Translations under genes and position numbers: made by a program | In this document: positions 36,113 through 43,332 of the stretch, piece by piece | Layout of the letters: each line of letters starts with the position of its first letter | Numbering within the stretch: the stretch's first letter is position 1 | Source: Geodermatophilaceae bacterium URHB0062 | GTDB taxonomy: Bacteria > Actinomycetota > Actinomycetes > Mycobacteriales > Geodermatophilaceae | Direction of reading: 5' to 3' | DNA length: 64,000 bases | NCBI GenBank assembly: GCA_000620185.1 | Contig: KK211088.1 | Coordinates: forward strand, 388,498 to 452,497 | The notes under the pieces: model-generated | What the model saw: only the letters and a program-made list of their open reading frames with translations | Databases searched by the model: none | What the model was told of the DNA's origin: nothing

Positions 36113-37816
36113 TCAGCTCTTCGCGCCCGCCATCCCCTTGGCCGCGGTCGACCGGCCGCGGAGGAGGGAGATCCCGCCCGCGGCGATCAGCAGGAACGCC
36201 ACCGATCCGGTGACCACAGGCAGCCAGGTGCCACCGATCCCGCCGCCGCCGGCCGCGGCCGCCGCTGCGCCGGACGGGTGCTGTTGGTCGGGCACGTTCA
36301 CGGCGTCGGTCTCGGGTGCGGCCAGGTAGGGGAACGTGTCGCTGAACTGCGCGTCGTTGCGCGGCACCCGGTCGCCGTCCTTCAGCGCGTCGAACGCTGC
36401 CTGGCGGTCCGCCGGGACGTTGCTGACGTCGTAGATGCCCTCGAGCGCGAACAGTTCGATGTCCACCACGTCGTCGGCCAGCCGTCGTCCGTTGGGGAAG
36501 CCCTGGATGTCCCCGCCGATGACCCCGAGCCGGCTGGCGTGGGGCAGCGGCTTGCCGTCCAGTCCGGTCGGCCCCGTGATGGACATGTTCAGCCGCAGCA
36601 TCTCCGACGGCTGGAACGCCGCCGCTCCGGCGTTGAGCGCCTGCGAGTTCAGGTCGACGTCGATCGGGTTCGGCGTCGACGGGTCGCCGTCGACGTCCAC
36701 CTTCGCGCTGCTCGCGACCCCGGTGAGGAACACCTCGAAGAGGTCGTACCGCGGCGGCGCGGGCGGCTCGATGCCGTAGATGCCCTGGATCACCCGCGGT
36801 ACCTCGGGGTCGAGCACCCGGTCGACGACCTTGCCGCCGGCGGCGGTGGCGTCGGCTGCGGGCGGGATCGCGTTGAACGCGTCCTTGAGCCCGGCCGGCA
36901 CGATGACCTCGTTGATCAGCGGGTTACCGAGCCGGGACACCTGGGTGTATCCCGAGCCGTCGGCCGGGGTCCCGTTGGCGTTGCGCAGCGTCGGCCGGGT
37001 GGTCGTGCTCCAGACGCCGATGACCGGGTTCGCCGTGGCGTCGCCGTCGATCGCGACCGCGGACTTGGGCACCTCGAGCACGATGCTGTTGACGTTGTAG
37101 CCCGACAGCGTGTCCTGGCCGCGCTCGGAGAGGTCGGCGCCGTAGATCAGGTCGAAGACGCGCAGGTCGAGGAAGAACGGGTCCTCGGTCTGGGTGGTCA
37201 GGGTCCGTCCGCCACCGGCGACGTCGGTGATCGCGGGGTCGCGCAGGTTCGTCACATAGTCCTCCGCACTGCCCATGCCGGCCGGGCCGACGTAGGAGGG
37301 GGCGGCCATGCCGGACGCGATCGCCGAGCCGTAGGAGGCGCCCCCGTCGGTGCTGACGTCGAGGGTGTAGCTCTGCCGGAACAGCAGGTTCTCGTCGTCC
37401 AGCGAGGTGACCGGCCCGTTGTTGTACAGGAACGTGTCGTTGTCGCGCCGGTCGTCGGTGGTGAAGCGCCACCGGTAGATCACGTCGGCGACGGCGTCCC
37501 CGTCGTTGTCGATGTTGATCAGGTACTCGGCGTCGTCGGCCCACGGGTAGAAGTTGGGGCCACCGTTGGGCTCCTCGAGCGGGAACCAGTTCGCGATCAT
37601 GGTGACGTCGTCGGGGTTCTCCGGGCTGGAGAAGGCGTAGACGTCGGTGTTGTCCACCGCCGGGTCGTTGAGGAGCAGTGGCGCCTCGCGGTGGCTCGAG
37701 GCCCCCGCGAGGGTGGGCACCAGGCCGATGAGCGCGTAGGCCGCGCAGACCCCACCCACGGCGAAGCATGCAGTGGCGCGCCTCCGGGCCGATCGGCCGC
37801 TGGCGGAACCGGACAT
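36113..37816 (-). CDS. DUF4331 domain protein, secreted and membrane-anchored
   Basis: This 567-residue protein has a signal peptide (Arg-rich start, hydrophobic to about residue 39), immediately followed by the DUF4331 hallmark ASSHREAPLLLNDPAVDNTD and NIDNDGDAVADVIYRWRF. A Gly/Ala-rich spacer leads to a C-terminal membrane helix and a basic tail (LLRGRSTAAKGMAGAKS). WLPVVTG precedes that helix and looks like a sortase motif, but it has one residue too many for LPxTG. The function of DUF4331 is unknown; aspartate-rich loops may bind metal. ATG 37816 follows GGAGGGAG. It is the first gene of a three-gene operon. Confidence 0.85.
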   Translation of the reverse strand: MSGSASGRSARRRATACFAVGGVCAAYALIGLVPTLAGASSHREAPLLLNDPAVDNTDVYAFSSPENPDDVTMIANWFPLEEPNGGPNFYPWADDAEYLINIDNDGDAVADVIYRWRFTTDDRRDNDTFLYNNGPVTSLDDENLLFRQSYTLDVSTDGGASYGSAIASGMAAPSYVGPAGMGSAEDYVTNLRDPAITDVAGGGRTLTTQTEDPFFLDLRVFDLIYGADLSERGQDTLSGYNVNSIVLEVPKSAVAIDGDATANPVIGVWSTTTRPTLRNANGTPADGSGYTQVSRLGNPLINEVIVPAGLKDAFNAIPPAADATAAGGKVVDRVLDPEVPRVIQGIYGIEPPAPPRYDLFEVFLTGVASSAKVDVDGDPSTPNPIDVDLNSQALNAGAAAFQPSEMLRLNMSITGPTGLDGKPLPHASRLGVIGGDIQGFPNGRRLADDVVDIELFALEGIYDVSNVPADRQAAFDALKDGDRVPRNDAQFSDTFPYLAAPETDAVNVPDQQHPSGAAAAAAGGGGIGGTWLPVVTGSVAFLLIAAGGISLLRGRSTAAKGMAGAKS

Positions 37817-38122
37817 GGAAAGCTCCCTCCCCGCCGCACGGCGGGCCCGTGGACAGGACGCCGCAGCTTCGGGGGAGGAAGGTCCCGGTTCCGTGCGACG
37901 GCGGGGAGGTTCCTGGGAGTCCGCTGCGAGCAGGGCGCAACCTAGGGGCCCCGATCAGCGGGGCGGAACGAGGTCGCGTGGTACCCGGCGGTACCCGGCC
38001 TGTCCGCTACGTCATGTCAGCGACGGAGGACGGAGGGCGGCCGAATGCGTTGCCCATTCGGAAACTGGGGCTTCCGGTACCGGAAGTGCAGGTGAGCGGC
38101 AGAAATGGCCATTCTGCCGGGG
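37817..38122. other. 306-bp intergenic region with repeats, upstream of the DUF4331 operon
   Basis: No gene is visible. From the DUF4331 side it holds a small hairpin GCCCCG-ATCAG-CGGGGC (37948-37964), a perfect tandem repeat of GGTACCCGGC (37980-37999), a CCGAATG...CATTCGG hairpin (38041-38061), a 16-bp palindrome CTTCCGGTACCGGAAG (38071-38086) and a near-palindrome at 38098-38118. The promoter of the DUF4331 operon must lie here, but I cannot place it with confidence. Confidence 0.6.
38098..38118. repeat. Palindrome GGCAGAAATGGCCATTCTGCC
   Basis: GGCAGAAATGGCCA is followed by TTCTGCC: a palindrome with one base missing from the right arm. The same element, complete, occurs at 53720-53739. 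Both lie at the 3' end of genes, here 4 bases past the rhodanese stop. Confidence 0.75.
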
Positions 38123-38452
38123 TCAGCGGACGAAGGGCTCCTGCCCGGTCTCGCTGACCATCGGCCGCCCTGCCGCCTCCCACTCACCCATCCCGCCGCC
38201 GACGTTGACCGCGTCGTAGCCGTTCTGGTTCAGCCACGCGGCCACCCGGGCCGACCGGCCGCCCCCGCGACACGTCACGTACAGCGGATCGCCCTCGGGC
38301 AGCTCGTCGAGCCGCGCCGGGACGTCCCCCATCGGGATGTGGGTCGCTCCGTCGATGTGGCCGTGCACCCACTCGTCGTCCTCCCGGACGTCGAGGACGA
38401 CGGCGTCCTCGGGCAGTTCGCTGGCGGGCACGGTCGGGACCTGCTGCGGCAT
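38123..38452 (-). CDS. Single-domain rhodanese-like sulfurtransferase
   Basis: This 109-residue protein is one rhodanese domain with ELPEDAVVLDVREDDEWVHG, GHIDGATHIPMGD and the active-site loop beginning at Cys61 (YVTCRGGGRSARVA). Such proteins carry persulfide sulfur, or serve as thiosulfate:cyanide sulfurtransferases (GlpE/PspE-like). ATG 38452 follows GGGAG; a GTG 3 bases earlier is equally possible. It is divergent from the YdbS-like gene. Confidence 0.88.
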   Translation of the reverse strand: MPQQVPTVPASELPEDAVVLDVREDDEWVHGHIDGATHIPMGDVPARLDELPEGDPLYVTCRGGGRSARVAAWLNQNGYDAVNVGGGMGEWEAAGRPMVSETGQEPFVR

Positions 38453-38507
38453 CACGCTCCCATCGTGACACGCGGCGCGCACGGGGCCGCCTGCCAGGAT
38501 GGGGGCG

Positions 38508-39020
38508 ATGACCGCCCTCCCGTCCCCGGTGCGCGAACCGGCCTGGTCGCTGTCCCGGTCCGCCATCGGCCTCTGGGTGACCGAGAGCGTGATCAGCTCG
38601 CTGGTGCTCGCGATCGGTGCCGCGGCGGTCGTCCTCTTCCTCCCCTCGGAGCCGGGCACCCCCCTGCCGGCGCTGCGGTGGCTCGTCCCCATCGCGGCGC
38701 TGCTCTACGCGGCGGTCGCCATCGGCGTCCGCCCGTGGTTCAAGCACCGGGTGTATCGCTGGGAGGTCACCGCCGACGCCGTGTTCACGCGCACGGGGTG
38801 GCTGAGTCAGACCTGGACGCTCGTCCCGATCTCGCGCATCCAGACCGTCGACGTCACGCGCGGCGTGCTGCAGCAGCTGTTCGGCCTGTCGACCGTCGCG
38901 GTGCTGACCGCCTCGTCGCAGGGGACCGTGCGGATCTGGCACCTGGAGTCCGACGTGGCGCAGCGCGTGGCCGAGGACCTCGCCCACCGGGCGGAACAGG
39001 TCCGGGACCAGGCCACGTGA
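38508..39020 (+). CDS. PH-domain membrane protein, YdbS-like
   Basis: This 170-residue protein has two membrane helices (residues about 18-65) and then a bacterial PH (bPH2, DUF304) domain: YRWEVTADAVFTRTGWLSQTWT, PISRIQTVDVTRGVLQQLFGL, HLESDVAQRVAEDL. In Bacillus the YdbS/YdbT pair protects against some peptides; the function here is unknown. The ATG at 38508 is preferred over 38499 because CAGGAT lies 7 bases before it, a leaderless arrangement. Its stop overlaps the next start as GTGA. Confidence 0.83.
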   Translation: MTALPSPVREPAWSLSRSAIGLWVTESVISSLVLAIGAAAVVLFLPSEPGTPLPALRWLVPIAALLYAAVAIGVRPWFKHRVYRWEVTADAVFTRTGWLSQTWTLVPISRIQTVDVTRGVLQQLFGLSTVAVLTASSQGTVRIWHLESDVAQRVAEDLAHRAEQVRDQAT

Positions 39021-40489
39021 CGCTCCCTCCCGGCGGGCCCGGCCGGCGCACTTCGCCGCTGATCGTGCTCGTGCACACGGTGACGTTCCGGCAGGCCCGC
39101 CAGTTCGTCCCGGCCGTGATCCCGCTGCTCGCGGCCACCGGCTTCGGCGGCGGGACGAGGACGGTGGTGGCGCTGGTCGTCGGCGTCACCGCACTCTCCC
39201 TGGCGACCGCGGCGCTCACCTGGTGGCGCTTCGGGTACGCGGACGGACCGGCCACCGTGGTGGTCACCCGGGGGCTCCTGGCGCGCTCGGTGCGCACCGT
39301 CCCCAACGACCGCATCCGGGGGGTCGAGGTGGAGGCGCCGGTGCTGCACCGGTTGTTCGGGCTCGTCCGCGTGCGGATCGACGCCGCCGCCGGGGCGACG
39401 GCCGGCAACGACGAGGAACTGCTGATCGACGGCCTGCCCCATGCGGAGGGGGACCGGCTGCGGCTGGCCGTCCTCACCCACCGGTCGGCGCCGCCGCAGG
39501 CTCCGGGAGCGGATGTCGAACCGGAGCGGGCCGGCGAGCTCTTCGCCCGCTTCGACAACCGGTGGCTGCTCTACGCGCCGCTGGTCGGCAGTTACCTCGC
39601 CGTCCCCCTGGCGGCGGTGGGCGCACTGTTCCGGCTGGCCGACGAGCTGCCGGATCGGTTCCGGCCGCACCTCGACGAGTACCCCTTGCTCGACGGGCAC
39701 CTGCTCGCGTTCGCCGTGGTCGCCGCCGTGCTCCTGCTCACGCTGGGATCGGTGGCCGGGGCGGCGGTCGTGAACTGGGGCTTCCGGCTCGAACGGCAGG
39801 GCGGGTCGCTGATCGCCACTCGCGGTCTGGTCACCCGCCGGCACACCGAACTGGAGATCGACCGGATACGTGGCTGCACGGTCGCCGAGGGCGCCGGGAT
39901 GCGACTCGTCGGGGCGGCCCGGGCGAGCGCCCTCGTGACAGGGCTGGGGGACGCCGCCCGCCGGGGTCAGTTGCTGCCCCTCGGTCCGCGCGCCGAGGCG
40001 TGGGCACTCACCCGCCGCCTCGTGCGCGACCCGGGACCACTGCGTCGACACCCTGCTGCCGCGCGCCGGCGGCGGGTGGTCCGGGCCGTGTTCGCCGGGC
40101 TGCTCGTGACCCTGGCGGGGGTCGTGGCCACCGCACTGGAGGGATGGTGGCCGCTGCTGGTCGCCGGCGTCATCCTGACGCTGCTCGGGATCCCGCTGGG
40201 GCTGGGGCGCTACGCCGCCCTGGGGCACGCGGTCGGCGCGGAGTCGCTCGCCGTGCGCAGCGGCTGGGCCGTGCGCGAGGAGGCGGTGCTGGAACGCCGG
40301 GCCGTGGTGGCCTGGCGCGTGGAGCAGTCGTTCTTCCAGCGCCGCGCCGGGCTGGCCACGGTGGTCGCCTGCGTGGGCGCGGGCAACGGCGGCTACGCGG
40401 CCGTCGACATGGCCGCCGACGAGGTGCCCGCGTTCGCGGTGGCCGCGTCGGGGCCGTGGGCGGCGACCCTCAGTCAACCAGCGCGTTGA
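39017..40489 (+). CDS. PH-domain membrane protein, YdbT-like
   Basis: This 490-residue protein has six membrane helices grouped in three pairs, each followed by a bPH2 domain (TRGLLARSVRTVPNDRIRGVEV; TRGLVTRRHTELEIDRIRGC; VRSGWAVREEAVLERRAVVAW). This three-fold repeat is the YdbT layout. GTG 39017 overlaps the YdbS-like stop, so the two are made together and probably form one complex. Its last 20 bases overlap the 3' end of the convergent GlmL-like gene. Confidence 0.85.
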   Translation: MTLPPGGPGRRTSPLIVLVHTVTFRQARQFVPAVIPLLAATGFGGGTRTVVALVVGVTALSLATAALTWWRFGYADGPATVVVTRGLLARSVRTVPNDRIRGVEVEAPVLHRLFGLVRVRIDAAAGATAGNDEELLIDGLPHAEGDRLRLAVLTHRSAPPQAPGADVEPERAGELFARFDNRWLLYAPLVGSYLAVPLAAVGALFRLADELPDRFRPHLDEYPLLDGHLLAFAVVAAVLLLTLGSVAGAAVVNWGFRLERQGGSLIATRGLVTRRHTELEIDRIRGCTVAEGAGMRLVGAARASALVTGLGDAARRGQLLPLGPRAEAWALTRRLVRDPGPLRRHPAAARRRRVVRAVFAGLLVTLAGVVATALEGWWPLLVAGVILTLLGIPLGLGRYAALGHAVGAESLAVRSGWAVREEAVLERRAVVAWRVEQSFFQRRAGLATVVACVGAGNGGYAAVDMAADEVPAFAVAASGPWAATLSQPAR

Positions 40490-41771
40490 GCACGCCGGCC
40501 GCGGCCGACGGATGGTCGGCGGCGAGCAGGCCCGCCGCGGCGAGCACGTAGCGGCGGTCGACCACGACCTCGGTGTCGGTCAGCACGCTGCCCGCGCCGC
40601 CCCGGTCGGCGGCCAGGCGGGCGACCACGGCGTCCACGGCGGCGGGATCGGCGTGCCGGAAGACCCCGCCGGAGAGCATGACCAGCCCGACACCGCGGGC
40701 CCCGGCACCGCCCGGCCCGTACGCCGCCTCGGCGCGCAGGTGCCGGCGGAGGGCGACCGTTGCGGCGGCCTCGCCGAGGGCCAGCGGGTCGTCGCCGGGC
40801 TCCAGGCCCTCGGCCGCGGCGGCGGCGCGGAGGTCGCCGACGCTGGAGGAGACCCCGAGGTCGCCCTCGACCGTGCGCCGGCGGGCCGGCACGCCGACGG
40901 CCTCGCGGCCGAGCGTGGCCTGCTCGGCGTCCGGATCCGGCACGCAGTAGACGTCGGTGGTCGCCCCGCCGACGTCGAGGACGACGACGCCCGGCACGTC
41001 GGCGCCGGCCCGCAGCCGCGCCAGCACCGACACCCCCTCGAGGACGGCGTCCGGCGTGACCGCCCGCACCCACTCGCGCAGCCGCGGGTCCGATGACAGC
41101 CGCGCGCCCCCGATGACGTGCTCGAGGAAGACCTCGCGGATCGCCGTCCGGGCCGACTCGGGGGCCAGCCGGCCGATGTCGGGCAGCACGTTGTCGGCCT
41201 CGCGCACCGGCAGCCCGCCGTCCCGCAGCACCGCCGCCACCTCGTCCCGCACCGCGGCGTTGCCGGCCAGCACCACCGGGACGGAGAGCGGAAGGACCCC
41301 GCTGCCCCCCAGCACTCGCCCGCTCGCGCTGGGACCCTGCAGCGGAGCCGAAGAGGCCAGGGCCTTCGCGTTGAACCGGAGGACCGAGTCCTCGCCGCCG
41401 TCGGTTCCGCCCACGAGCAGGACGACGTCGGGCGCGACCTCGGCCAGTTCGGTGAGGGCCGCGTCGTCCAGCCGGCCGGCGGCCACGTGGACGACGCGGG
41501 CGCCGGCCGACAGCGCGGCGCGGTGCCCGGCCTCGGCGCTGATCAGCTGCTCGTAGCCGACGACCGCCAGCCGGAGCCCACCGCCGGCGCTGGAGCAGGC
41601 GAGAACGGGGGTATCGGCGAACCCGGCCGTCGCGGCCAGCACGCCGGTGACGACGTCGTCGATCGTGGTGGGCGACTGCGCCGTGGCCAGCAGGCGCCCG
41701 GTGGCCACCTCGACGAGCGCGGCCTTCGTGTACGTGGACCCGATGTCGACGCAGGCGACGGCGTCGGTCAC
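40470..41771 (-). CDS. GlmL/MutL-family ATPase (B12-mutase reactivase-like)
   Basis: This 433-residue protein has the actin-like ASKHA ATPase fold with VACVDIGSTYTKAALVE at the start, ATDTP-like SSAGGGLRLAVVG, VVLLVGGTDGGEDSV, VVLDVGGATTDVYCV and VMLSGGVFRHADP. It belongs to the glutamate mutase L (MutL) family, usually found beside adenosylcobalamin-dependent amino mutases and thought to reactivate or escort them. No mutase subunit is in this window. ATG 41771 overlaps the stop of the upstream saccharopine-dehydrogenase-like gene as ATGA, so the two are coupled. The 3' end overlaps the convergent YdbT-like gene by 20 bases. Confidence 0.82.
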   Translation of the reverse strand: MTDAVACVDIGSTYTKAALVEVATGRLLATAQSPTTIDDVVTGVLAATAGFADTPVLACSSAGGGLRLAVVGYEQLISAEAGHRAALSAGARVVHVAAGRLDDAALTELAEVAPDVVLLVGGTDGGEDSVLRFNAKALASSAPLQGPSASGRVLGGSGVLPLSVPVVLAGNAAVRDEVAAVLRDGGLPVREADNVLPDIGRLAPESARTAIREVFLEHVIGGARLSSDPRLREWVRAVTPDAVLEGVSVLARLRAGADVPGVVVLDVGGATTDVYCVPDPDAEQATLGREAVGVPARRRTVEGDLGVSSSVGDLRAAAAAEGLEPGDDPLALGEAAATVALRRHLRAEAAYGPGGAGARGVGLVMLSGGVFRHADPAAVDAVVARLAADRGGAGSVLTDTEVVVDRRYVLAAAGLLAADHPSAAAGVLNALVD

Positions 41772-42868
41772 GCCCGGACCAGCCCGGCCTCGGCGGCGCC
41801 CGCGGTGAGCTCAGCCAGGCCGAACGCCTGCACCGGGCCGAGCGCCCCGGTGCCGCGGACCCCGCGCTCTGCCGCCCGCGCCGCACCCCAGGCGAGCAGA
41901 GCGGCCGTGAGCCCGTACGCCTCCGGACCGGTCAGCTCCACCCGTACGACCACCTCCCCGGCGACGTCGCGCACCTCGGCCACCGTGTGGGTGCGGGCCC
42001 GCTCGAGCGTGGCCGCCGAGGGCGCCTCGCCGACCCGCTTGCCGATCACCTCGGCGAGCCTCTCCGCCGCGCGCTGCGTGCCCGGCAGCCGGCCCGCCAG
42101 CCCGGCGAGCGGCGCGAGCCGGTGTGCCGGACCGGTCAGCGGACCGAACCAGTCGAGATGGACGCCGACCTCGTGCAGCGTGGGGGCCAGCGCGGGCAGC
42201 GTCAGGTGCTCCGAGCCGCCGATCGACAGGCCCCGGCGCGGGCGCCCGCCCGCCTCGAAGCGCCAGAGCCGGCGACCCGCGGGCTCGGCGACCAGCCGCC
42301 CGCCGGTGAAGGCGAAGCCGGGCTCGAACAGGGTGCCCACGAGCGAGACGAGCGTGCCCCGCGAGAAGGCCTGGCCGGAGGTGGCGGAGACGCTGTAGCC
42401 GACGTCCACCCGGTGCGCCCGGCTGCCGGCCTCGTCGAGGGCCAGGGCCGCGGCGAGGTTCCCCGGCACGTAGTCCAGCCCGAAGGCGGGGACCAGCGCG
42501 GCGCCGGTCGCGGCGGCCCGGCGTCCGTCGTCCTCGAAGAGCCGGCGGACGAACGGCGGCTCCCCCGTGGAGTCGAGGTAGACGGCACCGGCGTCGACGG
42601 CCGCATCGACCGCCGCCCGCCCCAGCCGCAGGAAGGGGCCGACGGTGGTGACGAGGACGTCGCCGCGGCTGAGCAGGGCGCGTACCGAGGCGGGATCGGT
42701 GACGTCGGCCCGCGCCGTCTGCAGTCCGCCGAGGCGCTCCGCCAGCGCGGCCAGGCGGGCGGGGTCGCGGCCGGCGAGCACCGGGGCGGCGCCGCGGGCG
42801 GCCAGCGCCTCCGCGGTGCGTGCGCCGGTGTAGCCGGTGGCCCCGAACAGGACGATGCGCGCGCTCAC
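41768..42868 (-). CDS. Saccharopine dehydrogenase-like NAD(P)-binding oxidoreductase
   Basis: This 366-residue protein has the N-terminal Rossmann fold of the saccharopine dehydrogenase NADP-binding family: ARIVLFGATGYTGARTAEALAARG and VTTVGPFLRLGRAAVDAAVD, then YLDSTGEPPFVRRLF and AFGLDYVPGNLAAALAL. Related proteins include trans-acting enoyl reductases and putative lysine-pathway enzymes; the reaction here is unknown. GTG 42868 is chosen because TAGGGT lies exactly 7 bases before it. It is the first gene of a two-gene unit with the GlmL-like ATPase. Confidence 0.82.
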   Translation of the reverse strand: MSARIVLFGATGYTGARTAEALAARGAAPVLAGRDPARLAALAERLGGLQTARADVTDPASVRALLSRGDVLVTTVGPFLRLGRAAVDAAVDAGAVYLDSTGEPPFVRRLFEDDGRRAAATGAALVPAFGLDYVPGNLAAALALDEAGSRAHRVDVGYSVSATSGQAFSRGTLVSLVGTLFEPGFAFTGGRLVAEPAGRRLWRFEAGGRPRRGLSIGGSEHLTLPALAPTLHEVGVHLDWFGPLTGPAHRLAPLAGLAGRLPGTQRAAERLAEVIGKRVGEAPSAATLERARTHTVAEVRDVAGEVVVRVELTGPEAYGLTAALLAWGAARAAERGVRGTGALGPVQAFGLAELTAGAAEAGLVRA

Positions 42869-42881
42869 CCGGCGGACCCTA
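42868..42881 (-). promoter_or_regulatory. Probable leaderless promoter of the saccharopine dehydrogenase-like gene
   Basis: On the minus strand TAGGGT (42881-42876) lies 7 bases before the GTG at 42868. Confidence 0.45.
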
Positions 42882-42941
42882 TCGAGCACCGCACACGGCC
42901 CCCGCGGCCACGGAGCCGCCCGGGCCATGCCGAACCGGGCG

Positions 42942-43112
42942 AGTGCCGGCCTGTGGTGGAGAAGTCCGCGCTGTACCGCGGCACTCACCACCGCACCGCG
43001 GCACCGAGCGCCGTGACCCCAGCCTCGTCGACGTCGTCCCAGCGCCACAAGCCGTGGGTGACGATCACAAGGCTGGGGTCACAGGTTCTCTCAGTGGGCG
43101 ACGGCCTTCTCC
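42942..43112. repeat. 171-bp direct repeat, copy 1
   Basis: This segment matches 43162-43332 base for base with 6 substitutions and no gap. On the minus strand it begins with the last codons and stop of the acetate symporter gene, but with no gene attached. It contains a 13-bp inverted repeat (GTGACCCCAGCCT at 43013-43025, AGGCTGGGGTCAC at 43070-43082) whose long loop is itself partly self-complementary. The whole interval 42869-43310 holds no gene that I can see. Confidence 0.9.
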
Positions 43113-43161
43113 CCGCCGCCGCCGTCCCTCTCGGGGCGCCCGGCACGTGCTCACGCCGGTC

Positions 43162-43332
43162 AGTGCCGGCCTGTGGTGGAGAAGTCCGCGCTGTACCGCG
43201 GCACTCACCACCGCACCGCGGCACCGAGCGCCGTGACCCCGGATTCGTGGACGTCGTCCCAGCGCCACACGCCGTGGGTGACGATCACAAGGCTGGGGTC
43301 ACGGGTTCTCTCAGTGGGCGACGGCCTTCTCC
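43162..43332. repeat. 171-bp direct repeat, copy 2, overlapping the 3' end of the symporter gene
   Basis: This is the second copy, offset by 220 bp from the first. Its last 22 bases are the final codons and stop of the symporter gene (43311-43332). Four of the six differences cluster in one arm of the inverted repeat, so the outer stem is shortened here to about 8 bp. Confidence 0.9.

Noticed and set aside
36160-36240. LPxTG-type sortase motif in the DUF4331 protein
   Set aside because: The sequence is WLPVVTG, with one extra residue, and no sortase gene is adjacent. It is treated as a plain membrane anchor.
37860-37930. ECF-type GGAACC promoter upstream of the DUF4331 gene
   Set aside because: GGAACC occurs twice on the minus strand, but neither has a CGTC-like -10 at the right distance.
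42869-43310. Small ORFs in the repeat region between the saccharopine dehydrogenase-like gene and actP
   Set aside because: They follow the repeat structure, give Arg/Pro-rich or low-complexity peptides and have no ribosome binding site or promoter box.
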